DNA of 24,904 bases from a virus: the IMG/VR virus record IMGVR_UViG_3300030117_002802, positions 1 through 24,904 of that record; one strand, given 5' to 3'. Under the pieces are notes generated by a model. It saw only the letters and a list, made by a program, of their open reading frames with translations, did not search any database and was not told the origin of the DNA. Below are positions 7,859-13,494 of the stretch, piece by piece; position 1 is the first letter of the stretch, and the number at the start of each line of letters is the position of its first letter. Made by a program: the position numbers and the translations under genes.

Positions 7859-8089
7859 TTAGCCCTTCTTCCTGTTGACGCGCCGACTAACGGCTCGAAG
7901 GTTTTTGCGCCTGTTATCGCGAGGGTTACCGTTCCTATGGTCTACCTCTTTGCCGTCACCTTTGCGAACTGCTCCTGACTTTGACAACTTCCGACGTGCA
8001 GCATTACGACTAGCCCTAGCTTTTTTTTGAGTAGGTTTGGCGTGGTAGGTGTCGTATTCACGACGGTAGTTGCGTTTCTTTTTTGCCAT
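7859..8089 (-). CDS. small basic HNH-like phage protein
   Basis: A 76-residue, very basic protein (MAKKKRNYRREYDTYHAKPT). The chosen ATG overlaps the upstream TGA (TGATG); a longer in-frame extension to 8191 would lie wholly inside the structural gene and is rejected. The C-terminal GDGKEVDHRNGNPRDN, followed by RRKNLRAVSRRVNRKKG, has the DH...N...N pattern of an HNH nuclease core. It lacks a clear second metal-ligand half, so catalysis is doubtful. I recall short basic proteins of this form in many phage structural modules. It may bind DNA or act in packaging. Confidence 0.8.
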   Translation of the reverse strand: MAKKKRNYRREYDTYHAKPTQKKARASRNAARRKLSKSGAVRKGDGKEVDHRNGNPRDNRRKNLRAVSRRVNRKKG

Positions 8090-8772
8090 CAGTGATACAG
8101 GGGCGCAAAGTACAAATTGCCAGTAGCAGTAGCGAGACTGCCCTTGTTGAAAGTGATCAACATCTGGTTGAACATACGGGCGGTATGGCAAAACACAAAA
8201 CCAGCGTCGTCGTCATTGCTTCCGACCTCGGCAAAGTTCAGCATAGAAAGCGCCGAGTTTTTGGCACCGTTGTATTGGTAGTGAACGATGTTCAAAGAAA
8301 GAATGTTCCCTACGCCTACAGCAGAGGTATCCCAATCGTGATGGGTGAAAAACTCCTTGCCAGTGCCGCTCACGACTGCGGGGTTGCCAGAAGTCCCGGT
8401 CACGTCACCGCTAGCAATCGTGTTCTTGACCATCTCACTGTGAACCACGAAAAACGGGTTGTCGTGTCCGTCTGCCTCATCGAGTTCGCCAGAGGGAATT
8501 ATGCCGTAAAAGTTGATGGCCGGAGCAGTAGTCCCGCTGCCGCTGCCAGTCAATTCACCCATGAGGCACTTGCAAAACAGCGATGAAGCCCCATCTGTGT
8601 CAATGAGCGCAGCCTCTCCGGCAGTGACGGCTGCCTCGATGGCGGACCTTCTGAACAGTCCCCCACCGCCGAACGCCGCTTGTCCGGTAGAGCCGGTGGA
8701 AACGATTCCGTCATCTGAGGCAAGTCGCATATGTCCCAGAAATGGATTTCTTAAACTTCCTGGTGCTGTCAT
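8089..8772 (-). CDS. virion structural protein, unknown class
   Basis: A 227-residue protein with a clear AGGAG site six bases before the ATG. It is Gly/Ser/Thr-rich with beta-type strands (PAINFYGIIPSGELDE, FFVVHSEMVKNTI, NLYFAPLYH) and begins MTAPGSLRNPFLGHMRL. There is no transmembrane segment. Placement directly upstream of the HNH-like and adaptor-like genes and downstream of the small basic proteins makes a major or minor virion component likely. It is shorter than a usual HK97-fold major capsid protein (normally about 280 residues or more), so I do not call it one. An abundant decoration or tail component is equally possible. Confidence 0.78.
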   Translation of the reverse strand: MTAPGSLRNPFLGHMRLASDDGIVSTGSTGQAAFGGGGLFRRSAIEAAVTAGEAALIDTDGASSLFCKCLMGELTGSGSGTTAPAINFYGIIPSGELDEADGHDNPFFVVHSEMVKNTIASGDVTGTSGNPAVVSGTGKEFFTHHDWDTSAVGVGNILSLNIVHYQYNGAKNSALSMLNFAEVGSNDDDAGFVFCHTARMFNQMLITFNKGSLATATGNLYFAPLYH

Positions 8773-8804
8773 GAGATTCTCCTATAGGCGTAAGGGAACT
8801 GGTC

Positions 8805-8915
8805 TTACTTACGCTTCTTGCCCAGCTTCTTAGCCAGCGCGGCAGGCATCTTCTTGCTGCCGTTCTTCTTCATGCCCATACCCTTTTTCTTCATAGTCTT
8901 CTTCTTGCCGCGCAT
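8805..8915 (-). CDS. 36-residue lysine-rich protein
   Basis: A 36-residue protein starting MRGKKKTMKKKGMGMKKNGS and ending in LAKKLGKKRK: about 45% Lys/Arg, with five Met. An AAAGGAA site lies eight bases before the ATG at 8915. The frame overlaps the end of the upstream 200-residue gene by 86 bases in another frame. That frame gives an unusual Glu-rich tail in the other protein, so both frames may be used. Such an extreme charge suggests binding to DNA or to an acidic virion surface. It may be a shadow of the upstream gene, but the ribosome binding site argues for a real gene. Confidence 0.6.
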   Translation of the reverse strand: MRGKKKTMKKKGMGMKKNGSKKMPAALAKKLGKKRK

Positions 8916-9432
8916 GTTTATCGTTCCTTTCGTGAACGTAGTTTCTGAACTCAGGAGAACAGTTGGTGTAATAACCCTTGCGTTCAAGGGATGCGCTGGC
9001 TTTGTGGAGTTCAGAGATTCTTTGCACAAAAACCATCGCGTAATCTTTTTCAATCACATGTGGCCAGTCAACCATTTCTTCGTCTGGCTGGCCACTGTCG
9101 ATTCCTTCGCCTGGCACAAAATCCATAGCGTACAGATCTGAGTCAGCGTGCCGTGTGTTCTGCACCTTGCAGGTCCACGCGACACGGTCAAACTCCTTCT
9201 CGTTTTTGATAACAAGTATGACAAGATCGTGCTTGTCGTCCCAGCAGGTCATGATTCTGTTCACATCGCTAGCATTGCCAAATACCAACTTGGCTTTGCC
9301 AGTGTTCCAGGCAGACTTGGCGAACGGGCACGGAGCGAGTCCGTTAAAAAACTTCGACGGTCGGTCGAGCACATGCTCGCACCACAGGCCGATTTCTTTT
9401 CTTACCCGGTTTCGCCAAAGAAAATCTAGCAT
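8830..9432 (-). CDS. conserved phage-type protein with CPFA motif, unknown function
   Basis: A 200-residue protein read from the ATG at 9432; a GTG four codons earlier is possible. The N-terminal part has WCEHVLDRPSKFFNGL, then APCPFAKSAW, then GKAKLVFGNASD. A central DKHDLVILVIKNEKEFDR and a later DYAMVFVQRISELHKA follow. The LxPCPFAK...GK-[AV]-[KR] arrangement is reminiscent of the DUF1415 family, whose function is unknown; the match is from memory and partial. The last ~30 residues are Glu-rich (EEDYEEKGYGHEEER) and overlap the lysine-rich gene in another frame. It starts seven bases inside the preceding gene. Confidence 0.72.
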   Translation of the reverse strand: MLDFLWRNRVRKEIGLWCEHVLDRPSKFFNGLAPCPFAKSAWNTGKAKLVFGNASDVNRIMTCWDDKHDLVILVIKNEKEFDRVAWTCKVQNTRHADSDLYAMDFVPGEGIDSGQPDEEMVDWPHVIEKDYAMVFVQRISELHKASASLERKGYYTNCSPEFRNYVHERNDKHARQEEDYEEKGYGHEEERQQEDACRAG

Positions 9433-9698
9433 GAACAGTCCCACTTACGAAGCGCCTTGTTGATCCTGCTGTTCGGATCTCTGCGAGTCTTAGCGCTAGT
9501 CAGCTTAGACTTCATGCCGCACATGCGAGAGCAAAACGATTTGCGACGCCCTGCGGCTTTCTTACTTGTCTTCGCCTGCTTCGCGCTGACTGGCGGCTTT
9601 AGTGTACCCTTTTTGTAGCTACGACGCCCCTTGGCGTTCAGGCCACCGCTAGGGTTTTTGCCTGCCTTGCGCTGCCAGGCTGGAGTTTTCTTAGCCAT
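9426..9698 (-). CDS. small basic conserved phage protein (DUF6321-like)
   Basis: A 90-residue, strongly basic protein. Landmarks are MAKKTPAWQRKAGKNP, GGLNAKGRRSY, a Lys/Ala-rich middle, RRKSFCSRMCGMKSKLTS and AKTRRDPNSRINKALRKW. This order of motifs is one I recall from many aquatic phage genomes and bacteria under the label DUF6321; the label is from memory. No enzymatic motif is evident. The charge suggests nucleic-acid binding, perhaps in head maturation. Its ATG overlaps the upstream TAA by one base, and it overlaps the next gene by seven bases. The conserved Cys occurs as FCSRMCGMK plus a CSC terminus. Confidence 0.85.
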   Translation of the reverse strand: MAKKTPAWQRKAGKNPSGGLNAKGRRSYKKGTLKPPVSAKQAKTSKKAAGRRKSFCSRMCGMKSKLTSAKTRRDPNSRINKALRKWDCSC

Positions 9699-9853
9699 TA
9701 CTTGCGTCGCTTCTTGGCAGTCTTAGCAGATCTCGCGAATGCCTTGGCAGTCGGGGCACCCTTCGATCCTGGCTTCCGCATCTTCTCGCCAGAGCCAGCC
9801 TTGATTCGCTTACGCTTGGCGTGGATGTTTGCGTACAGTCCTCGTTTAGCCAT
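9698..9853 (-). CDS. 51-residue basic conserved phage protein
   Basis: A 51-residue protein with a GAGGTG site upstream of the ATG at 9853, ending in a TAATG overlap with the next gene. It starts MAKRGLYANIHAKRKRIKAG and continues GSGEKMRKPGSKGAPTAKAF, then a Lys/Arg tail. The GLYANI...AKRKRI-x-AGSGE-x-MRKPG-x-KGAPTA pattern is one I recall from numerous uncharacterised phage genomes, usually in the structural module. It has no catalytic motif and is probably a nucleic-acid-binding virion or assembly component. Confidence 0.85.
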   Translation of the reverse strand: MAKRGLYANIHAKRKRIKAGSGEKMRKPGSKGAPTAKAFARSAKTAKKRRK

Positions 9854-9875
9854 AGTTCACCTCGTGGTTAGGGGG

Positions 9876-10040
9876 TTACTCGTCTTCTTCATCGTCATCT
9901 ACTTCGATAACCATTAGCAAGTCCATTGCTATGTCAAACATAACGCCAGATACCTGCCATTTGTCCAGGTCAAACTCAGTCATCCAGTATTTCACATGCT
10001 TGGAGACCTCGGTTTTCATTTTCTCTGCTGGCGTGATCAT
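9876..10040 (-). CDS. 54-residue acidic-tailed protein, unknown function
   Basis: The 54-residue frame starts at the ATG overlapping the stop of the phosphoesterase-like gene (ATGA), with AAGGA ten bases upstream. The sequence opens MITPAEKMKTEVSKHVKYWM, is mainly helical, and ends VIEVDDDEEDE. The strongly acidic C-terminus contrasts with the basic proteins encoded next. An acidic chaperone or a protein partner for those basic proteins can be imagined, but nothing in the sequence proves this. Confidence 0.7.
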   Translation of the reverse strand: MITPAEKMKTEVSKHVKYWMTEFDLDKWQVSGVMFDIAMDLLMVIEVDDDEEDE

Positions 10041-10816
10041 CCATTCATCCTTATCAGTTCGGCTTCCCAGCACTTACCGTTCAGCTTGGACGGCCTGTCC
10101 CAGATGCACTCGATCAAGATTATCGCAGACCCCCACAGGCTTGTGTCTTTTCTTTTGGCGTAATTGGGCTTGAGAGGGCCGCAGGTGCCCACGTTGGCAT
10201 ACCAGAAGGGCAGGGGCACCTTCCTGGTTCTCATGCTCTGTGTGGGCGCCACGGGCCTGTGCGTGTGCCCGCGCACCGTCAAACCGTGTGGTAGCCAGCT
10301 ACTGCAGTTCATCATCTGCAGGCCCTCTAGCTCGTCGCTGTTCATGGAGCAGTCAAACCCATGGTAGAAAAGACATTGCCCGACTTTGTAAACACCCTTT
10401 GACGACTTCTCATACGGCACCCAATACCACTGCTGGAACTCCTCGCCGAACTCTGGGTGGTTACGCCAATCCACCAGACTGCGTAGCGATGCCGGTATAC
10501 GCCTGGGGTCGCTGGCTAGAATGTTATCGTCGTGGTTGCCTGTATTTATCCATCGATTGCAGTCATTTGGCAGCACTTCTCTGATCGACTTCAGGAAGTT
10601 GGCACCATGCTCGTACTCATCTTCTAGCGTGTGAGTGTCCTCGTGAGCATGGACAGACGCTGCGCTGGACTCAAAAACATCCCCGAGATGCCCGAAATGC
10701 GTTAAATCAGGGATGTTAGATATCTGATCGAGAATCCAGTTGTGCGTCTCCGGTGGTGTGAACGGAGAGTGCGTACAGGATATGGCGGCGATTTTGGCTT
10801 TGCGTCGTGTTTCCAT
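10037..10816 (-). CDS. calcineurin-like metallophosphoesterase with altered first metal motif
   Basis: A 259-residue protein with the motif order of the calcineurin-like phosphoesterase fold: ISCTHSPF at residues 12-19, GHLGDVFE with D46, TGNHDD with N94-H95-D96, FYHGF with H152, and RGHTHRP with H184 and H186. In active family members the first motif is D-x-H; here the Asp is Cys14 (codon TGT), so one metal ligand is missing or replaced. The rest of the site is intact, so activity with altered metal preference or a partly dead enzyme are both possible. It lies between the membrane-protein cassette and the virion genes. The substrate (nucleic acid, nucleotide or protein) cannot be told. An ATG at 10816 is chosen; a GTG one codon earlier exists. 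Confidence 0.85.
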   Translation of the reverse strand: METRRKAKIAAISCTHSPFTPPETHNWILDQISNIPDLTHFGHLGDVFESSAASVHAHEDTHTLEDEYEHGANFLKSIREVLPNDCNRWINTGNHDDNILASDPRRIPASLRSLVDWRNHPEFGEEFQQWYWVPYEKSSKGVYKVGQCLFYHGFDCSMNSDELEGLQMMNCSSWLPHGLTVRGHTHRPVAPTQSMRTRKVPLPFWYANVGTCGPLKPNYAKRKDTSLWGSAIILIECIWDRPSKLNGKCWEAELIRMNG

Positions 10817-10850
10817 CACTCAAGTCATCGGCCCCGCCGGATGTTTTTCA

Positions 10851-11057
10851 TTAACCACCGCCGCCAGTGTTGGCGCCAGACGAATCGCTCTCAATGGAGA
10901 GTCTTTCCTCTGCGATGGTGAACTGCTCGATCTGGCCATCTCGAAGAGACGCGACAGCGCCGATAGACCCTGCGCCCATGACCATGGTCAGAACGGTGTA
11001 CTCAGCAGAAATCGAACCCTGCTCGTCAAGCAGAAATCGGTGAATCTTATCCAGCAT
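10851..11057 (-). CDS. Flp-pilin-like single-span membrane protein
   Basis: A 68-residue protein; the ATG at 11057 has GGTGG six bases upstream. The N-terminus MLDKIHRFLLDEQGSISAEY is followed by the hydrophobic stretch TVLTMVMGAGSIGAVASL. A short basic leader, then a G followed by five residues with E-Y at positions +5/+6, then a ~20-residue hydrophobic helix is the signature of class IVb (Flp/TadE-type) prepilins, where peptidase cuts after the G. The polar C-terminus (QIEQFTIAEERLSIESD) is short, as in Flp pilins. In a phage this may instead be a membrane or lysis protein that looks similar by chance. It starts 11 bases inside the preceding gene. Confidence 0.75.
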   Translation of the reverse strand: MLDKIHRFLLDEQGSISAEYTVLTMVMGAGSIGAVASLRDGQIEQFTIAEERLSIESDSSGANTGGGG

Positions 11058-11169
11058 ACTTGCCACCAGTGATCAGCTTGAGAAAGGGCTTCTTGAAAAC
11101 CATGCCAGCGACAAAGCCAGCGGCGCCGACGATGATCATGAACCAAATAGTTCCGAGGAATGCGCTCAT
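11047..11169 (-). CDS. 40-residue single-span membrane protein
   Basis: A 40-residue protein whose ATG overlaps the stop of the lipoprotein-like gene (ATGA). It begins MSAFLGTIWFMIIVGAAGFV, continuing AGMVFKKPFLKLITGG, so one membrane helix with small-residue packing motifs (GAAGFVAG) is followed by a basic cytoplasmic-side tail. Part of a cluster of five small membrane proteins, each coupled to the next. A holin, antiholin or membrane accessory role is plausible by context only. Confidence 0.75.
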   Translation of the reverse strand: MSAFLGTIWFMIIVGAAGFVAGMVFKKPFLKLITGGKYAG

Positions 11170-11534
11170 TTGTTTTTCTTCTCCGTGAGTGTTTGGCGGA
11201 TGAGTTTGTATGTCCACACCGCTGAGATGAGACCTGTGCAAACCAGGACTGGTATGAACAGGTAGTTGTCGAATCTGTGAATTAGAAGGTTGAGCAGGAT
11301 CAATCCGACCCCCGCTCCGATTGCCCATTTGCCCTTGCGACCGCTGGTTACAACAAGAAGCGCGATGCCGCCCAGGATGCTCAGTCCAGAGATCCATGAC
11401 AACATCGCTAGCGGCTCCCCCGGCGGTGCCGTCACATCCGGTACGTATTTTGGTGTGAGCGAGGAAACCCTGGGCGTCACAGAGCACGAGCACAACACCA
11501 GAACCAACAAAGCCATTGTTCGCACTATCATCAT
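11166..11534 (-). CDS. predicted lipoprotein with multiple membrane spans
   Basis: A 122-residue protein. The N-terminus MMIVRTMALLVLVLCSCS has a basic-hydrophobic-Cys layout; LCSC could serve as a lipobox with processing before the second Cys. After a short Pro-rich segment come three hydrophobic stretches: SWISGLSILGGIALLVV, WAIGAGVGLILLNLLI and LFIPVLVCTGLISAVW. A lipoprotein signal followed by membrane helices is unusual; the first segment may simply be an uncleaved helix. It is the largest protein in the membrane cassette and a holin candidate. Coupled at both ends by ATGA overlaps. Confidence 0.75.
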   Translation of the reverse strand: MMIVRTMALLVLVLCSCSVTPRVSSLTPKYVPDVTAPPGEPLAMLSWISGLSILGGIALLVVTSGRKGKWAIGAGVGLILLNLLIHRFDNYLFIPVLVCTGLISAVWTYKLIRQTLTEKKNK

Positions 11535-11731
11535 TCGACGTTCTTACGGATGGTGAAAGCCTTGTCGAAATGCTTGGACAGTTGGCTGGAGTTGTTGCGT
11601 ATGCGTAGGTCGTGAGCTTTGATGTCTCGCTCAAGAATGGAAATCTTGCTGTTCACGCGCCAGAGAAAACCAAACACGCCGAGGATAGCTGGGCCTGCGA
11701 TACTGATGATCACAGTGGTGATGTGTTCCAT
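11531..11731 (-). CDS. small membrane-anchored coiled-coil protein (spanin- or holin-like)
   Basis: A 66-residue protein. An N-terminal membrane helix (TTVIISIAGPAILGVFGFLW) is followed by a polar, heptad-like helix (ISILERDIKAHDLRI). This topology matches inner-membrane spanins or the small membrane proteins that often surround lysis genes in phages. The ATG overlaps the upstream stop as TGATG, and its own stop overlaps the next start as ATGA. No enzymatic motif is present. Confidence 0.75.
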   Translation of the reverse strand: MEHITTVIISIAGPAILGVFGFLWRVNSKISILERDIKAHDLRIRNNSSQLSKHFDKAFTIRKNVE

Positions 11732-12006
11732 CAGCCGTTGCCCCTTTCAGATAACCCCTCGACCCTTCGCTGGAGGTCTGCGATCATTCCAGAGTGGTTG
11801 GCGTCGTTTGCTTCAGACAGCACTTGCGACTTAACCAGATCTTGCGTGATCGAACGAAGTTCCGAAATGTGGAGTGAGTTCATTGTCATGGTCTGGTCTC
11901 TGCGTCCCATTTGCAGAAACACACCAGCAGCGGCAGCACACAAGACAACTGTTTGAACCGCGATCATTGTGTTCGCGGCTGTCTTTCCTTGATCCTTTTG
12001 ATCCAT
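11731..12006 (-). CDS. membrane-anchored coiled-coil protein, first gene of the membrane/virion operon
   Basis: A 91-residue protein: short charged N-terminus (MDQKDQGKTA), one membrane helix (TMIAVQTVVLCAAAAGVFLQ) and a long helical polar region with LEU/ILE periodicity (LRSITQDLVKSQVL, MIADLQRRVEGLSERG). The layout resembles an inner-membrane spanin subunit or a membrane scaffold. It is the first gene after the intergenic gap at 12007-12241 and so is probably close to the start of the late transcript. The ribosome binding site is weak (AGAAA at a poor distance). No lysozyme- or amidase-type gene lies beside it. Confidence 0.72.
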   Translation of the reverse strand: MDQKDQGKTAANTMIAVQTVVLCAAAAGVFLQMGRRDQTMTMNSLHISELRSITQDLVKSQVLSEANDANHSGMIADLQRRVEGLSERGNG

Positions 12007-12241
12007 GAGACACCAGATTTCTTTTCAGTAGCTTTCGCTGTGGGCGTACCGACCCCTAGCACAACGTGGGTATCGGAAAAACCATTGCCACGCATTACCC
12101 ATCACGGACTGGCGGGAGGGGCAGTGTGTCGTACGCCGACCCCTCCGATGGGTCACAATCGGCGCACAGAGCTAGCCGCTAGCTGATCACCGTCTCGCAA
12201 GACTTTCCCAGGTGAACGTGGGTTGGCGTCCGTGCCTATGT
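12007..12241. other. non-coding gap between early terminator and late operon
   Basis: About 235 bases with no convincing gene. It holds two closely spaced GCTAGC hexamers (12169-12182) and a possible stem formed by GGAGGGG near 12115 and CCCCTCC near 12141. A 25-codon minus-strand frame near 12050-12125 lacks a ribosome binding site. I see no good sigma70-type promoter on the minus strand, although the leftward late operon must be transcribed from here or by read-through. A phage-specific promoter would escape notice. Confidence 0.5.
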
Positions 12242-12260
12242 AGTCGCGTCCGACGCGACA
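12242..12260. repeat. 19-base hairpin repeat, copy 1
   Basis: The sequence agtcgcgtccgacgcgaca occurs here and again, identically, at 24706-24724. Its core GTCGCGT-CCG-ACGCGAC is a perfect 7-base inverted repeat with a 3-base loop. This copy is intergenic, immediately beyond the T-run of the early-operon terminator. Confidence 0.8.
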
Positions 12261-12294
12261 AAAAAACCGCCGCTCACAGCGAAGTGAGCGACGG
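12260..12294 (-). terminator. rho-independent terminator of the early (replication) operon
   Basis: Read on the minus strand, an 11-base-pair stem with one G-U pair (CCGTCGCTCAC / GTGAGCGGCGG) and a 6-base loop is followed by seven T. It begins four bases after the stop of the RusA-like gene, the last gene of the leftward early operon. Read on the plus strand it has no T-run. Confidence 0.9.
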
Positions 12295-12298
12295 CCTG

Positions 12299-12700
12299 CT
12301 ACTGGAATTCAGTCTCTGATTCTACCACAACTCGGACTCTTGTGGTTTTGTCAGTAGATTTTTCTTGGGTAACACTGAGGCTCTGTATGTGTGCGTCCGA
12401 GTCATCCGCGATGAGCCCCAGGCTAGCTTTCTTCGACCGTGGGCTAGGTTGCCGTATCGCGTCAAGAAGAAGTTTGCATGAGCCGTACAGGTTATCGGGA
12501 TCCATTTTCCGCTTGCGGTGGCCATACTCCCGCACCACCTTGATGTCCACTGGCACATCAAAGGGCACTACCTCGTCGCCGAATACCCGTAGCAGCTCGA
12601 CCAGCTTCTCGTGCTCCTTCATGCGCACTCGATAGTGCATACGCATCAGAGCGTTTGGGCTGATGAGGTCGTAGTCAGGAATGGTGCAGGTCCAGATCAT
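12299..12700 (-). CDS. rusA: RusA-like Holliday junction resolvase
   Basis: A 133-residue protein; the ATG at 12700 overlaps the primase stop (ATGA), with AAGGG upstream. A longer frame to 12805 lies inside the primase gene and is rejected. The core is RKMDPDNLYGSCKLLLDAI (DPDN at residues 67-70) and GLIADDSDAHI (DDSD at 99-102), followed by strands LSVTQEK and TRVRVVVE. The D-x-DN...K...LDA-[IL] and later DD are the acidic metal-binding residues of RusA-type endonucleases, which resolve four-way DNA junctions during phage replication and recombination. Length is close to the family's ~120-140. It pairs naturally with the RecT-like protein and nuclease of the same operon. Confidence 0.88.
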   Translation of the reverse strand: MIWTCTIPDYDLISPNALMRMHYRVRMKEHEKLVELLRVFGDEVVPFDVPVDIKVVREYGHRKRKMDPDNLYGSCKLLLDAIRQPSPRSKKASLGLIADDSDAHIQSLSVTQEKSTDKTTRVRVVVESETEFQ

Positions 12701-13494
12701 TTGCCCTTGATCAACTCCAGAAAGTCTCGCCTTGTCGCTCCCTGCTGGACAAACTCCCTCGCGTCCTTGGCTGGCGGGATCGCAACAGTAACAGATCTGC
12801 AGCAATCTCTCAAACTCGTCGCCAGTCTCTCTGCTCCGTCGAGCCCAGGTCCGTCACAGTCAGCCATGATTGCGACGTGTCTGTCACTAACGACCTCTTT
12901 GATGAGGTCTGTACCGCTGTTGCATGACGGCCTTCCGATGGCGTCAAAATCCATGTCGAGCAGGCACCCGGTGTCCGTTGGGCCTTCGCAGATCACAATG
13001 CCACCTTTGCCTGTCAGGCCAGAGGGTATGAACAGGCCCTGGCGCGAACCTTTGACCGCCCACTTCTTGCCGTCCATGTTTCGCATACGTATACCGATCA
13101 GCCTGTTTTTGTGCCTTTGCATGGGGAACGAATACGCGCCCTGCTGAAACGAGTAGCCCAGGTGTAGCCTTTTCAGTGACGCGAGGCTGATATCGAGATT
13201 CTCAGCGAGATCCACCAGCTTCTCCTCTGTGATCGCCTTGCACATTTTGCGGGCAATTATTGCTAGCACCTCGTTGTGCTCGGGCAGTTGCTTTTGCTCC
13301 GGCCTCGCAAGCTCGATCTTCCAATCCTCCGTTTCCTTCAGGATGTGCAGATACCCTGACCCGTCTATGTATTTCTTGCTGCCCTTCTCAGTTCTCGGAC
13401 ATATGCAGGCAGACCCGTCCTCGCTGATCGAGCACCAGTCAGTCTTGCCGCAGACAGGGCACGGCTTGTTCGACGACACACGCACCCAGCTCAT
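12697..13494 (-). CDS. zinc-finger / TOPRIM DNA primase-like protein
   Basis: A 265-residue protein. The ATG at 13494 is chosen because GGAGG lies five bases upstream and the codon overlaps the helicase stop (ATGA). The N-terminal zinc-ribbon-like part has CPVCGKTDWC at residues 12-21 with further Cys at 30 and 32. A TOPRIM domain follows: GIVICEGPTD with E170, then RPSCNSG, and VAIMADCDGPG with D212 and D214. These are the catalytic Glu and Asp-x-Asp of DnaG-type and T7-type primases. No RecA-like helicase domain is fused, so the adjacent helicase gene may provide unwinding. It synthesises RNA primers by family analogy. Shorter than most phage primases, so the catalytic fold may be reduced. 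Confidence 0.87.
   Translation of the reverse strand: MSWVRVSSNKPCPVCGKTDWCSISEDGSACICPRTEKGSKKYIDGSGYLHILKETEDWKIELARPEQKQLPEHNEVLAIIARKMCKAITEEKLVDLAENLDISLASLKRLHLGYSFQQGAYSFPMQRHKNRLIGIRMRNMDGKKWAVKGSRQGLFIPSGLTGKGGIVICEGPTDTGCLLDMDFDAIGRPSCNSGTDLIKEVVSDRHVAIMADCDGPGLDGAERLATSLRDCCRSVTVAIPPAKDAREFVQQGATRRDFLELIKGK

Noticed and set aside
8092-8191. Upstream extension of the HNH-like gene
   Set aside because: It would be wholly inside the preceding virion gene, and the TGATG overlap gives a better start at 8089.
11005-11040. TTCGA-like sequence resembling a tRNA T-arm
   Set aside because: No acceptor stem or anticodon arm around it, and it lies inside the pilin-like coding sequence.
12050-12125. 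25-codon minus-strand frame in the gap before the late operon
   Set aside because: No ribosome binding site and no coupling to a neighbour; likely chance.
12701-12805. Upstream extension of the RusA-like gene
   Set aside because: It lies inside the primase gene in another frame; the ATGA overlap at 12700 supports the shorter protein, which matches the family's length.
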